Positions 27,313 to 36,787 are shown, counted from the stretch's first letter. The stretch: 64,000 bases of DNA from Vibrio profundi (GCF_005281835.1 NZ_RZIS01000013.1:1-64000); one strand, 5' to 3'. The notes: generated by a model not told the origin, from the letters alone. Numbers and translations are program-made.

Positions 27313-29160
27313 ATGTCTGCTACCGCTTACCTCAACGATCTGAATCAACGCTACCTTTCTATTCATCGCACCAAAGAAGACTTCTTTTGGGAGACCTATA
27401 TGGGCATCAGCGATGACCATGACGGCTCAACCAAAGCGCAAACGGCTTGGAATGATTTCCTAAGTGCAGCTAGTCAAATTGCTGAGATTAAGGAACAAAT
27501 AGAATGTGCTGCTTCTATTCAGAATGAAGATGAGAAACAGAAAACAGTAACAGGTTTACAGGGTTGGTTAGCGACTTTCCAAGCGCACGCCATTGAGTCT
27601 GAACACTCTCAATCTCTTAAAGCGGATTTAATCAAATTCGAAGCTGAGCTTTTTGAGAAAAAACAAAATCATGTGATGACGTACACCGACGCTCAAGGAA
27701 ACCAAGTGGAAGGCTCGCTTCCAGTGCTTGGTTCAGCAGTACGTACCAACGAAAATGAAGCTGTGCGCCGCTCAGCTCACCAAGCGTTTCTCGATTTAGA
27801 ACAATGGCTTCTCGGTAATGGTTTTATCGAACTGATAAAACGTCGTAACCAATTTGCGCAATCACTCGGCTATAAAACGTTTTTTGATTATTCCATCGTT
27901 AAAACAGAGCAAATGACCACTGAGCAACTGTTTTCCATTCTCGACGATTTTGAGTCTCGCACGCGCCAGAGCCACCAATCGAGTTTAGACAACCTAGCAG
28001 CGGTAAAAGGTTCAAGCGCCCTCGACGGACACAACTTTATTTTCTCGTTTGCGGGCGATGTAATGCGAGATTTGGATCCATATGTTCCATTCTCAAAGTC
28101 ATTACGCCGCTGGGTAGAGTCTTTTGGCCGATTAAACATCGATTATTCAGGTGCTGAACTCACACTTGATTTACTTGATCGTAAAGGCAAGTACCCAAAT
28201 GGTTTCTGTCACGGCCCTATTCCTTCTTTCTACGACCAAGAGCAATGGGTTCCAGCTAAAGTAAACTTCACCAGTAATGCGAAACCAGACCAAGTTGGTA
28301 GTGGTTACGATGGAATCAATACGCTATTTCACGAAGGTGGCCACGCTGCGCATTTTGCTAATGTAAAAATGAACGCGCCTTGTTTCTCGCAAGAGTTCGC
28401 ACCTACCTCAATGGCGTATGCAGAAACCCAGTCGATGTTTTGTGACAGTTTGCTGACCGACGCAGATTGGCTCAAACAATACGCTTTGAACGCCGAAGGA
28501 CAACCTGTTCCTGATGAAATCATCAAAGCGATGATTGAAAGCAAACAACCATTCAAAGCTTACGAAGAACGTAGCATTCTTGTTGTGCCATATTTCGAAC
28601 GTGCGCTATATGAACTCAGTGATGACGAGCTGACTCCTGAGCGTATTACTCAGCTTGCACGCGAAACTGAAAAACGCATTCTTGGTTTAGCATGCAGCCC
28701 GCGCCCGTTAATGGCTATTCCGCACTTACTTTCAGACGAAGCAGCCTGCGCATATCAAGGCTACTTGCTTGCTCATATGGCGGTGTACCAAACTCGTGCT
28801 TATTTCACTGATAAGTTCGGTTACTTAACTGACAACCCAGAAATTGGGCCTTTATTGGCGAAACACTACTGGCATACAGGTAATAGCGTCAACCATAACG
28901 GTACTATCCAAGCTTTGACTGGCGAGGGGTTCAACGCTAAGTACTTAGCTGACGAATGTAACCTTTCGGTACAAGAAGCCTGGGACATAGAAGAACAAAA
29001 GATCAAAGCATTGGCGACACGTAATCAAGCTGATGTAGCTCCGCTCAATGCATCAATCGTGGTTGTTGATGGGGCTAACGAGCTAGCTTCGAACCAAAAC
29101 ACTGATGAAGACATGTTCAACCGTTTCGAGAAATACATCGCCGATACTTACAACTGCTAA
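27313..29160 (+). CDS. M3-family zinc oligopeptidase
   Basis: A 615-residue cytosolic-type peptidase without a signal peptide. The zinc motif HEGGH is at 340-344 and the third ligand is probably E371 in AYAETQSMF. The overall layout, with a long helical N-terminal half and the metal site in the middle, fits M3 peptidases such as oligoendopeptidase F and Dcp relatives, which trim short peptides. AAGGAATAAG before the ATG is a good ribosome site. It is monocistronic with a clear terminator. The exact subfamily and peptide preference are not determined. Confidence 0.88.
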   Translation: MSATAYLNDLNQRYLSIHRTKEDFFWETYMGISDDHDGSTKAQTAWNDFLSAASQIAEIKEQIECAASIQNEDEKQKTVTGLQGWLATFQAHAIESEHSQSLKADLIKFEAELFEKKQNHVMTYTDAQGNQVEGSLPVLGSAVRTNENEAVRRSAHQAFLDLEQWLLGNGFIELIKRRNQFAQSLGYKTFFDYSIVKTEQMTTEQLFSILDDFESRTRQSHQSSLDNLAAVKGSSALDGHNFIFSFAGDVMRDLDPYVPFSKSLRRWVESFGRLNIDYSGAELTLDLLDRKGKYPNGFCHGPIPSFYDQEQWVPAKVNFTSNAKPDQVGSGYDGINTLFHEGGHAAHFANVKMNAPCFSQEFAPTSMAYAETQSMFCDSLLTDADWLKQYALNAEGQPVPDEIIKAMIESKQPFKAYEERSILVVPYFERALYELSDDELTPERITQLARETEKRILGLACSPRPLMAIPHLLSDEAACAYQGYLLAHMAVYQTRAYFTDKFGYLTDNPEIGPLLAKHYWHTGNSVNHNGTIQALTGEGFNAKYLADECNLSVQEAWDIEEQKIKALATRNQADVAPLNASIVVVDGANELASNQNTDEDMFNRFEKYIADTYNC

Positions 29161-29197
29161 GTCTGGCTGATAACTACCATCTAGCCCACACAAACCT

Positions 29198-29227
29198 AAA
29201 AGCTCGCACAAATATGCGAGCTTTTTA
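29198..29227 (+). terminator. Terminator of the M3 peptidase gene
   Basis: AAAAGCTCGC/GCGAGCTTTTT hairpin with an eight-base loop and a T-rich tail, 38 bp after the stop. Confidence 0.85.
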
Positions 29228-29286
29228 TTGCGTAAAAAACAGCGATTGAAAGTAACTTTAGAGCCTAGTCTGCTTTTACCTATCGC

Positions 29287-30078
29287 CTAATGAGGTAATA
29301 CCGAGGTTAAGTTATACGTCAGCGCGGGGTTTATCAGTTTTGGCTGGCCTAATTGCGCGTCCCTTCCTTCACGTAGGGCGACAAATTCACTTTCACTTGT
29401 ATGGTCAGTGAGAAATGCATTGTCATGTTTTTCCTCACCGATGGTGGTCATATGAACTAATTCGTCGACCGTTTTGGGGTAGTTGTGGCACAGATAAACT
29501 TTGGTTTCATCGTCCATGTCATAAAGCTTGGATAATGAGTGAAACATCTGTTTAGCGCTTCCACCTGGGAAATCTGCTCTCCCTGTGCCATGAAAAAACA
29601 AAGAGTCCCCGACAAAGATCGCATCACCAATCTTGTAGGTGAGATCGGAAGGCGTATGTCCGGGAGTATTGATCACTTCCAAATCAGATTCGCCAAAGCC
29701 TAAATGCTCATGATCCAACAAGTAATTCTCAAACTCGTACATCTCGCTAAGCGCTAAATCGTCTTTGCAACTTGAGTAGACATCTTTAACTGCATCAGAC
29801 ACATGGATTGGTGCGCCAAGCGCTTCACTTAAAAAGAATGAACCAGTTAAATGATCGGCATGAATATGCGTTTCTAAAATCGCCGCGACGTGAAAACCAT
29901 GTTGCTCCACATAATCCAAAATAATCTGCGCAGATTGAAAACTAATCTCCCCTGTAGCCTCGTTATAGTCGGCCACGGGATCTATGATGATGGTTTCTTT
30001 TGTCGCAATGTCCGACACCACATAACTGATTGTTCCTGATACCGGATGAAAAAAATGCTGCACTTTTTGCTTAGCCAT
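29287..30078 (-). CDS. MBL-fold metallohydrolase, persulfide dioxygenase/glyoxalase II-like
   Basis: The 263-residue enzyme has the metallo-beta-lactamase motif HIHADH (71-76), a later GHTPSD with the metal His, VGDSLF with the bridging Asp, and LCHNYP near the C-terminus. The opening HFFHPVSGTISYVVSD and the size fit the ETHE1/BlhA type group, which includes sulfur-handling persulfide dioxygenases and glyoxalase II homologues. No rhodanese or sulfur gene is adjacent to settle the choice. GGGGGGAG sits just before the ATG, a strong ribosome site. It is monocistronic and cytosolic. Confidence 0.85.
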   Translation of the reverse strand: MAKQKVQHFFHPVSGTISYVVSDIATKETIIIDPVADYNEATGEISFQSAQIILDYVEQHGFHVAAILETHIHADHLTGSFFLSEALGAPIHVSDAVKDVYSSCKDDLALSEMYEFENYLLDHEHLGFGESDLEVINTPGHTPSDLTYKIGDAIFVGDSLFFHGTGRADFPGGSAKQMFHSLSKLYDMDDETKVYLCHNYPKTVDELVHMTTIGEEKHDNAFLTDHTSESEFVALREGRDAQLGQPKLINPALTYNLTSVLPH

Positions 30079-30430
30079 TATACTCCCCCCAAAGCTCTGA
30101 GCGCCTTCCCATTCTCTCTATTGAGCTATTCACATAACTATAAATAGTGTAGTTGGCTTGCTACGATCTGCTGCTCTTTAAGGAATATTTTTACGCTCGT
30201 TTACGGGTAGACTCTTGATGTAGGCTTACTGCGATGCACTGTTAATCTTCATGCAAAAAAGGGAACCCCTGCTTGGATAAGGCAATATCAGATCTTTTGC
30301 TGATCTATACGCCCGCTGTTATACCTATCGCTCTCCTTGCCAAATTTATTCACCATCTCGTTGATAGTTCAGCTAAAGCTAATTAATCTCTATGGTAGTG
30401 GACAACTCAAGGATGAGATTAGAAACACAC
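30079..30430. other. Gene-free region between divergent genes
   Basis: No gene was found. The stretch separates the MBL-fold hydrolase from the barrel protein and should hold both promoters. One sigma70-like promoter candidate is listed separately. Confidence 0.5.
30361..30389 (+). promoter_or_regulatory. Candidate sigma70 promoter of the barrel-protein gene
   Basis: TTGATA (30361-30366) and TAATCT (30384-30389) are separated by 17 bp. Transcription would begin near 30396, after the ATG at 30392, which supports a downstream translation start. Confidence 0.35.
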
Positions 30431-31261
30431 ATGAGATACTCTAAATGGACACCTTTGCTATTATTTCTCTTTAGCTTCAGTGTGACTTCTGGTACTTGGG
30501 AAGTCGAGGTTGGCGCTTTCTTCTCGAAGACTGATACTAAAGTCAACGCTCGCGATCCCTATTTCGACACCATTCGAACCATTGATTTTGAGTCCGATTT
30601 GGAGCTTAAAGATAATGCGGTACTGCCTTACCTTGAAATCGAGTACTACTTTAACGACAAACATAACGTGTTCTTCGACTGGCGTAGCCTGCATAGAGAA
30701 GCGACTCGCTCTCGCTTAACCAAACCTTTTGAATTGGAGCTTGAGGGCGAAACGTACGTGTTTCAGGCTGGATCCAAACTCACCACGGCACTCGATGTTG
30801 ATATCGCTCGTTTGGGCTACGGCTATCAATTCTACAAAAACGACGACCTTACCATTGACGCATTAGCAGGTTTTCACGTCATGTGGCTATCTCTAGGCTT
30901 TGCTGGCGAAATAGGAGTAAGAGTCGATGATAACCAAATCCCACCCGCGACAGCAGGTGAGAGTGTGGTCAGCGACGTAACCGCTCCCTTACCTGATTTT
31001 GGGTTGCGATTAGAATATAAATTTAACGAAGACTGGGTACTGAAAGCTCATACCCAGGCTTTTTACTTAGGAATCGACGACTTTGAAGGTTGGCTTTACG
31101 AGCTCGATTTTGGCGCTAAATATCTAGTAACCGAAGACTTTATTATTGCAGGATCATTTAACTATTATGAGCTAGGTGTCGATTATGATGATGGCGATAC
31201 CGATGTGGATGTCACGTACAAATTTTATGGACCAATGCTGACTTTAGGCTATCGCTTCTAA
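30431..31261 (+). CDS. Predicted outer-membrane beta-barrel protein
   Basis: From ATG 30431 the product has 276 residues with a signal peptide (MRYSKWTPLLLFLFSFSVTS) and a mature part made of alternating strands, ending LTLGYRF with terminal Phe, the typical barrel end. The Asp-rich stretch YDDGDTDVDV lies in a likely loop. An eight- to twelve-strand barrel is plausible. In-frame ATGs at 30392 and 30413 exist, but only the shortest form gives a compact signal peptide, and a promoter candidate lies just upstream. The function is unknown; it could be a small porin or a structural barrel. Confidence 0.7.
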   Translation: MRYSKWTPLLLFLFSFSVTSGTWEVEVGAFFSKTDTKVNARDPYFDTIRTIDFESDLELKDNAVLPYLEIEYYFNDKHNVFFDWRSLHREATRSRLTKPFELELEGETYVFQAGSKLTTALDVDIARLGYGYQFYKNDDLTIDALAGFHVMWLSLGFAGEIGVRVDDNQIPPATAGESVVSDVTAPLPDFGLRLEYKFNEDWVLKAHTQAFYLGIDDFEGWLYELDFGAKYLVTEDFIIAGSFNYYELGVDYDDGDTDVDVTYKFYGPMLTLGYRF

Positions 31262-31287
31262 TGCTTGATATTAAATGATGCTTAGGT

Positions 31288-31803
31288 TTAACACTCGACC
31301 CAGTAACGGGCAATGGGCTCAGGAAACACTTTGCCATTCACGATTTTGTCAAACACCCCACCATTGGCTTCAATGATCTTTCTTGAGGCAATATTATCTT
31401 CATCTGCTGTGATCAGCACCTTAGTCAGACCGAGACACTTCGCTTCTTTCAATGCAAGTGACAGCATCACTTTTCCCATGCCTTTCCTTCGAAATCTTGG
31501 AGCAATGTCGTAGCCAATGTGGCCCGCTTCAAGAGACAGAAACTCGTTATCAATTCTATGGCGAACCCTAATCACCCCTGCGATTGCTTTTGATTCCGTT
31601 AACAACCAAAAGTGGCTGCATGGTACGTAAAACTTAGGAAGGTTCAAGCCAAGCGCCTGATCGTTAAGTGTACTAACATAGTGGCTGAAACAAACGGAAG
31701 CTTCTGAATAAAACTCGGCGTTTTCTGGATCATTGTTTTCAAAATCCTCAACGAATTTGAGAAAATCATCTTGATAGATTTCTGAAGGCGAAACTAATTC
31801 CAT
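31288..31803 (-). CDS. GNAT-family N-acetyltransferase
   Basis: From ATG 31803 the protein has 171 residues. The GNAT acetyl-CoA signature RFRRKGMGKVML (about 108-119) follows the strand AGHIGYDIAP, and a C-terminal ADEDNIASRKIIEANGG fits the conserved Asn-containing motif B. The form with IGYDIAPRFRRKG resembles GNAT proteins that modify small molecules or ribosomal-protein N-termini, but the substrate is unknown. AGGAAG six bases before 31803 supports this start over the ATG at 31821. It is separate from the ldhA gene upstream on the same strand, which has its own terminator. Confidence 0.85.
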   Translation of the reverse strand: MELVSPSEIYQDDFLKFVEDFENNDPENAEFYSEASVCFSHYVSTLNDQALGLNLPKFYVPCSHFWLLTESKAIAGVIRVRHRIDNEFLSLEAGHIGYDIAPRFRRKGMGKVMLSLALKEAKCLGLTKVLITADEDNIASRKIIEANGGVFDKIVNGKVFPEPIARYWVEC

Positions 31804-31886
31804 GTACAACTTCCTTTGCATTGAGGTTCAATACCACACTAGCACGTATTCGATTCAAGAAAGGAAATATTGATGACATTAAATAC

Positions 31887-31921
31887 AAAAACACCCCTTC
31901 AGCAAGACTAAAGGGGTGTTT
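31887..31921 (-). terminator. Terminator of ldhA
   Basis: AACACCCCTTTAG/CTGAAGGGGTGTT type hairpin followed on the minus strand by TTTTTG. It lies 36 bp after the ldhA stop. Confidence 0.85.
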
Positions 31922-31956
31922 ATAAGCGCATTTATAAATGACGCTTAATCAAAAAC

Positions 31957-32955
31957 TTAGAGGTCAATCAACTCATTGCCACCGCGTTCACCTTTAGCAA
32001 ACACCGCAATATTGTTGAGTGTTGTGGTAGCGATGTTATTCAAAGCGTCCTTAGTAAGAAAAGCTTGGTGACCCGTAAACAATACATTGTGGCATGCTGA
32101 CAAACGGCGGAAGACATCATCGACGATGACATCGTTCGATTTATCTTGGAAAAAGAGCTCTTTCTCGTTGTCGTAAACATCTAGGCCTAGCGCGCCAATT
32201 TTACCTTTTTTCAAAAATTCAATCGCGGCTGTCGAATCCAGTAATTCACCACGACTGGTATTCACGATCATCACACCATCTTTCATCTTGTTGAATGCTG
32301 TTTCATCCAACAAGTGGTAATTTTCTTTGCTCATTGGGCAATGCAAAGAAATGACGTCAGAGCGGCTGTATAGCTCATCGAGTTCGCAATACTCGGCGCC
32401 AAGCTCTTTAGCAATATCGCTTGGGTAAGGGTCAAAACAAAGAATGTTCATCCCCAACCCTTTCAGAATACGCATTGTCGCGATACCGATCTTGCCTGAA
32501 CCGATAACGCCCACCGTTTTACCGTGGAAGTTAAAACCGACAAGGCCTTCTAAAGAAAAATTGGCATCACGCGTTCTTTGGTACGCTTTATGTAATTTAC
32601 GGTTTAAACACATCATCATCCCGACAGTGTGTTCAGCGACCGACTCAGGGGAATATGCGGGAACACGCACCACTTGGATACCAAGTTCCTTAGCGGCCTC
32701 TAGATCTACCTTATCGAAACCTGCGCAGCGCATCGCAATAAGTCGAGTCCCACCACGGTGAAGCTTTTCTAAAACGGGTTGTGACAAATCATCGTTTACG
32801 AAAGCACAGACTACTTCGCACTGATAAGCCATCTTGGCTGTTTTCCTTGTCAATCTGAAATCATGAAAATGAAATTCAGCCGCTAAGTCTCCCTGAGCAC
32901 TATTAAACGATTTTTCGTCGTAAGATTTTGAGCTAAAAAATGCAATATTGAGCAT
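31957..32955 (-). CDS. ldhA: D-lactate dehydrogenase, fermentative (LdhA type)
   Basis: A 332-residue member of the D-isomer 2-hydroxyacid dehydrogenases. The NAD-binding GSGKIG is at 152-157, and the catalytic triad is in the canonical places: R235 in NTSRGE, E264 in VYDNE and H296 in TGHQ. Residue numbering matches the classic NAD-dependent D-lactate dehydrogenase. It reduces pyruvate to D-lactate to regenerate NAD during oxygen limitation. GAGAGGAAG precedes the ATG. The presence of dcuC in the same window adds another anaerobic function, but the genes are far apart and not co-transcribed. Confidence 0.94.
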   Translation of the reverse strand: MLNIAFFSSKSYDEKSFNSAQGDLAAEFHFHDFRLTRKTAKMAYQCEVVCAFVNDDLSQPVLEKLHRGGTRLIAMRCAGFDKVDLEAAKELGIQVVRVPAYSPESVAEHTVGMMMCLNRKLHKAYQRTRDANFSLEGLVGFNFHGKTVGVIGSGKIGIATMRILKGLGMNILCFDPYPSDIAKELGAEYCELDELYSRSDVISLHCPMSKENYHLLDETAFNKMKDGVMIVNTSRGELLDSTAAIEFLKKGKIGALGLDVYDNEKELFFQDKSNDVIVDDVFRRLSACHNVLFTGHQAFLTKDALNNIATTTLNNIAVFAKGERGGNELIDL

Positions 32956-33123
32956 GACTTCCTCTCTGAAATTGGAGGTTTATTAGGACATGACTTGTCC
33001 AATTATTAGGGTTTCAGTGTGCAAGACAACGATCACAAAGTCTATGTAAATGACTCTATTATCGGTTAAGTTTCCATCAGTTAAGACTGAATTGCTTCAC
33101 TGATTGCTAATGCCCTTACCCTA

Positions 33124-33459
33124 TTAGCGGGTACTAAACATCTTTTTGCTCTGTGTATCTTTATGAGACCAAAAATTAATATTGAACTGTGCATCGTCGC
33201 TAAGCTCTACACGGTGCCAATATTGAGGTGGACTGGTAGCAAACTGCCCAGCCTTAATAACCACTACTGTTTCTGGGTCCGTCGATTCTGAATTTTCGAA
33301 GCCGTAGAAAGTCACCTCTCCTTCCATCACACAAATCTGCCCAAATACACCTTCAGCGGTGTTGTGATGCTTTAACAATGCGGCTGGAATGTTCTTTTTG
33401 GTAAAGAACGGGGTAGAACGCTGAATTCGCCAATCAGCCGGGATTCTTAAATGACTCAT
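33124..33459 (-). CDS. DUF1971 small cupin-like protein (YeaR/TehB-like)
   Basis: From ATG 33459 the product has 111 residues and fits the DUF1971 family, which covers YeaR and the extra domain of some TehB proteins. Visible features are PADWRIQRSTPFF at the start, LLKHHNTAEGVFGQICVMEG in the middle and PPQYWHRVELSDDAQFNINFW at the end, a double-stranded beta-helix pattern. Members are linked to nitrite or tellurite responses, but the activity is not defined. The gene lies 63 bp after fpr on the same strand and may share its transcript. An upstream ATG at 33498 is less likely. Confidence 0.8.
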   Translation of the reverse strand: MSHLRIPADWRIQRSTPFFTKKNIPAALLKHHNTAEGVFGQICVMEGEVTFYGFENSESTDPETVVVIKAGQFATSPPQYWHRVELSDDAQFNINFWSHKDTQSKKMFSTR

Positions 33460-33522
33460 AGTCTTATCTCTCTTCAATGAATAACATGCTCCTTGCACTA
33501 CAATCCTATTTGCACAGCACTG

Positions 33523-34293
33523 TTACCAATAGTTTTCACTGCTAAAGTGCCCTTGCTTTTTTCGTAAATGCTTGGTCAATCCGAGCTGGTTGAGCGCTTC
33601 GCTCGTGTCTCGAACCATTGCTGGATTTCCGCACAAGTAGAAGAAAGAGCGCTCCTGACTGATATGGAGCTTCGTTGCTCTTTGCAATTCGCCTCTAAGT
33701 AACAGGTCTGGGATTCGTCCCCGTAAACTTCCGGGGGTAGATTCTCTAGAAATAACTGGCACATAATGAAGTTTTCCTTCCAATAGATGACTAAGTTTTT
33801 CGATTCGCTCGCTATAAGTTAAGTCTGTTTGTTGTCTCACCGCGTGGACTAATACAACACGGCTAAAGCGCTGGCTTTCAACTAACTCTTCCAACATAGC
33901 GAGGAACGGGCCGACAGCTGTTCCCGTAGATAACATCCAAAGCTCTTCTACATGTTCGGGAATTTCTTGAAGTGTCATAAATCCGCTTGGCGCTTTACCT
34001 ACATACACATCATCGCCAACCGCTAACGTATGTAATTTTGGTGACAACTGCCCTAGCTGATCTTTAATAATCAAAAACTCTAATGTTGGCTCTGTCGCGT
34101 CTTTAACTGGGGCGTTCACCATAGAGTAAGCACGCCGGACAAATTCATCACCTTCAGGCAAGGCAAGCTTAGTGAACTGCCCTGCAATATAATCGGCAAC
34201 CGGAGCTTGAACATATAGGGTGAAAAGCTGCGCGTTCCAATCCACTTTTTTCGTTACTTTACCTAGAACCAAACCATGTGGGACATCGGGCAT
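33523..34293 (-). CDS. fpr: Ferredoxin/flavodoxin-NADP reductase
   Basis: A 256-residue flavoenzyme with FAD-binding RAYSMVN (54-60), NADP-binding GTAVGPFLAML (about 124-134), YLCGNPAMV near the C-terminus and the terminal FSSENYW, which matches the aromatic-end signature of bacterial Fpr enzymes. It moves electrons between NADPH and ferredoxin or flavodoxin, supporting Fe-S and radical enzymes and oxidative stress defence. AAGGATGACAAC precedes the ATG. A weak Fur-like sequence lies 59 bp upstream. It is probably co-transcribed with the DUF1971 gene behind it. Confidence 0.93.
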   Translation of the reverse strand: MPDVPHGLVLGKVTKKVDWNAQLFTLYVQAPVADYIAGQFTKLALPEGDEFVRRAYSMVNAPVKDATEPTLEFLIIKDQLGQLSPKLHTLAVGDDVYVGKAPSGFMTLQEIPEHVEELWMLSTGTAVGPFLAMLEELVESQRFSRVVLVHAVRQQTDLTYSERIEKLSHLLEGKLHYVPVISRESTPGSLRGRIPDLLLRGELQRATKLHISQERSFFYLCGNPAMVRDTSEALNQLGLTKHLRKKQGHFSSENYW

Positions 34294-34351
34294 GTTGTCA
34301 TCCTTATCACGTTGATTGAATCACTAACCTAAGCATAGCATTTACCATGCC

Positions 34352-34370
34352 ATTGATGAGAATGATTACC
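34352..34370. promoter_or_regulatory. Weak Fur-box-like site upstream of fpr
   Basis: ATTGATGAGAATGATTACC matches 13 of 19 positions of the Fur consensus GATAATGATAATCATTATC. It sits about 60 bp before the fpr start codon. Iron control is possible but not certain. Confidence 0.35.
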
Positions 34371-34548
34371 AATCAAGAAAATATTAAGTATGGATAGCTC
34401 CATTAGTGTCAAATGGACATAGACGGATCAAGTCACAAAGACTCTAATGATTCATTTTGATAGAGAATGCTTAACGATAGTAAAAACTGTATAGGAGGAA
34501 GGGACAGTGCGGCTCAGTGGGAAGAAGAACAAAATCTAATGAAGAAAA

Positions 34549-34579
34549 CAAAAACGGCCCGAATTATCATTCGAGCCGT
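34549..34579 (-). terminator. Terminator of the M14 peptidase gene
   Basis: Minus-strand ten-pair stem ACGGCTCGAA/TTCGGGCCGT with one G-U pair and a six-base loop, followed by TTTTTGTTTTC. Confidence 0.85.
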
Positions 34580-34623
34580 AGCGTAGTTTTACTTGTATAA
34601 ATAATTAAAGTTTGTGCAAGTAA

Positions 34624-35748
34624 TTAAAGCTTGTCTACCGTCGCCCAAACCGCAGCTAGTGTATCGTGGCCGAACGTCACACTGCGCTCTGGAGACCAAC
34701 CATATAGCTCATCTGCACATGCGATATGATCTTTGAATGGCATTTCAACTGTGTAAGACAAGCACTTGAATTGCTCACCGACCCAATTTGAGCCAACAGT
34801 TAGGTTCGCTTTACCTGGCTCATCTTTGTCGTAGCCAATTTCATCTTGGAACTCAGGAGTGATGGTAAGAAGCGCTTGCTTGAAGGTGTTTTCTAAGTCC
34901 GCTAGGCGTTCGTCATAAGACGGAATGCCTTCACTACCCGCAACGAAGTTATATGGAATCGCTTCGTCCCCGTGGATATCTAAGAACATATCAACACCAG
35001 TTTCTAGCATTTTCTCACGTACTAAGAAGACTTCAGGGCTCTTCTCCATAGATGGCGTTTGCCATTCACGGTTTAAATTCACACCAACCGCATTGTGACG
35101 AAGGTGACCGCGAATACTGCCGTCTGGGTTCATGTTTGGCACCACGTAGAATACCGCTTTATCTAAAATAGAGCGGCCCACAGTGTCGGTGTCATCCAAT
35201 AGGCGCTGTAAGAACCCTTCGATAAACCACTCGGCCATCGTTTCACCTGGGTGCTGACGTCCAATAACCCAGATTTTCTTTTTACCTTCAGCTGGTTCAC
35301 CAATCGTCAGTAAGCTCATATCATTGCCGTCTAAGGTCGCACCCAAGGTTTCAAGCTCACAAGCATAATGGGTTTGCGCAGTGTGTAGTAAGTCTTGATG
35401 ACGATCGTAAGAGTATGGAGCAAAGTACGCAAAGTACATTGAGCGATATTCAGGAACTGCGTTAAATGACAGCACATCGCCATCAAATTCTGCAGGGATT
35501 CGGAACCATTCTTCACGGTCGTACGACACAACAACATCATAATCCGTCCAACCTTCAGGATACGCAGACTTTTTTAAGCCCGTGATCTGAAATTTGTGTT
35601 GAAGATGAGGTTCAGACTCAAGACGGAAGTGAAACCACTGTGAGGTTTCAGTCTGGTTGTCTGCAGGAATAGTCAGTTTGATATCTTTTGGGTCATTCGC
35701 TGTGACTACGTGAATGTTACCGCTTTCGAAATTGCTGAAAATTTTCAT
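34624..35748 (-). CDS. M14-family zinc carboxypeptidase, cytosolic type
   Basis: A 374-residue protein with an N-terminal beta domain (about 1-125, including FHFRLESEPH and YFAYFAPYSYDRH) and a C-terminal M14 peptidase domain. Zinc ligands are H166 and E169 in RQHPGETMAEW and H259 in DIHGDE; E335 in SYTVEMPF is the expected catalytic Glu, and NLNREW (224-229) is the substrate contact region. The layout matches cytosolic carboxypeptidases related to eukaryotic Nna1/CCP deglutamylases. There is no signal peptide. The bacterial substrate is unknown. The gene is monocistronic. Confidence 0.9.
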   Translation of the reverse strand: MKIFSNFESGNIHVVTANDPKDIKLTIPADNQTETSQWFHFRLESEPHLQHKFQITGLKKSAYPEGWTDYDVVVSYDREEWFRIPAEFDGDVLSFNAVPEYRSMYFAYFAPYSYDRHQDLLHTAQTHYACELETLGATLDGNDMSLLTIGEPAEGKKKIWVIGRQHPGETMAEWFIEGFLQRLLDDTDTVGRSILDKAVFYVVPNMNPDGSIRGHLRHNAVGVNLNREWQTPSMEKSPEVFLVREKMLETGVDMFLDIHGDEAIPYNFVAGSEGIPSYDERLADLENTFKQALLTITPEFQDEIGYDKDEPGKANLTVGSNWVGEQFKCLSYTVEMPFKDHIACADELYGWSPERSVTFGHDTLAAVWATVDKL

Positions 35749-35974
35749 TGTTATTATTTTCTTTGTGTTGAGTTAGATCGAAAGACTAGCATGGTTACCG
35801 AAAAAATCCGCAAATCTAAAATGACATTGCGTTATTTAATGTTAAATTTCTTTATAACATTGACAGTGCTTAACTGAAGACGCCGAATTCATAAGCAAAA
35901 TAAATCTATACAGACACTAATTCTTGTTGGTTAAGCTCGCTGTGATCAAGTAGTATGCCCCGCTACTTACCCAT

Positions 35975-36286
35975 ATGTTGACCTCTATGACTATTGAAAT
36001 CGTCACCCTGCCCAATAAACCAGAAATTACCTGTGCAAACTGCCAGGCATGCTGCTGTCGGCTTGAAGTCATGTTAATCACTGACACAGGTGTACCTGAA
36101 CGGTTTATCCAGCGTGATCAAGATGGCGGTGAAGTTATGGAGCGACTCGACGATGGATGGTGCGCTGCGTTAGACAGAGATACGTTGATGTGCTCTATCT
36201 ATGAAAACCGTCCTTGGATCTGCCGAGAGTTTGAAATGGGGTCTTACTCTTGTGAAGAGGAAAGAACCGAACACGGCATAGACTAA
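35975..36286 (+). CDS. YkgJ-family cysteine-cluster protein
   Basis: The 103-residue protein contains the Cys-rich pattern of the YkgJ / UPF0153 family: CANCQACCCRLEV near the N-terminus, WCAALD, MCSIYENRPWICREFE and a late YSCEEE. The CxxCxxCC and CxxxxxRPxxCR spacing is thought to bind zinc or an iron-sulfur cluster. The function is not established. Two ATGs (35975 and 35987) are in frame and neither has a strong Shine-Dalgarno, so the start is uncertain by four residues. It is single-gene and divergent from the M14 peptidase gene. Confidence 0.8.
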   Translation: MLTSMTIEIVTLPNKPEITCANCQACCCRLEVMLITDTGVPERFIQRDQDGGEVMERLDDGWCAALDRDTLMCSIYENRPWICREFEMGSYSCEEERTEHGID

Positions 36287-36466
36287 ACTTCAGCCCCTCC
36301 GCTTCTTACCCAACAAGTTAGAACTGTGTAAACCTTTCATTTTCTGACACAAAAATAAAAAACACCGTTCAATTTCGTGATTACGATCGACAATTGAACA
36401 CTGTTTTATTGATTGGGATTTTTAAATAGATAGGATTCATTCGAATTTCAAATGGAATCTGAAACG

Positions 36467-36787
36467 ATGAAAATACTAAAAGTTATTCTATTATCACTCA
36501 CATTACTTTCGACGTCGGGCTGTTCTTCTATTGTCGCTAGAACGCAAGGAGAATTTGGACACCCATTTTCAGGGACAGCACAAGCGGTACTATTTCAACC
36601 GTGTGGGTTTGGGAACTCAATGATATTTTGGGGCGCTACTTACCCTATTTTTTTAGCCGATATCCCTCTGTCTTTGGCGGCCGACATTATCCTTCTACCT
36701 GTTGATTTAATCATGAAACCTTATGCGGGACCGCCCTATAGCAACATTCATTATTACCCAATGTCTACCTGTGTGTTTGGTGCCTAA
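36467..36787 (+). CDS. YceK/YidQ-family lipoprotein
   Basis: From ATG 36467 the product has 106 residues: signal peptide MKILKVILLSLTLLSTSGC with lipid-modified Cys19, then a mature region with two hydrophobic stretches. PFSGTAQAV, YPIFLADIPLSLAADIILLPVDLI and the short C-terminal tail with a Cys are typical of the YceK/YidQ lipoproteins. Their role is unknown. An ATG at 36452 is in frame but would lengthen the signal peptide with charged residues. A bidirectional terminator separates it from the convergent recX-like gene. Confidence 0.82.
   Translation: MKILKVILLSLTLLSTSGCSSIVARTQGEFGHPFSGTAQAVLFQPCGFGNSMIFWGATYPIFLADIPLSLAADIILLPVDLIMKPYAGPPYSNIHYYPMSTCVFGA

Larger units (their letters stand above)
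34294..34623. other. Gene-free region upstream of fpr
   Basis: No gene is present. It contains the fpr promoter area with a Fur-like site and, at its far end, the terminator of the M14 peptidase gene. No other structure was seen. Confidence 0.5.
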
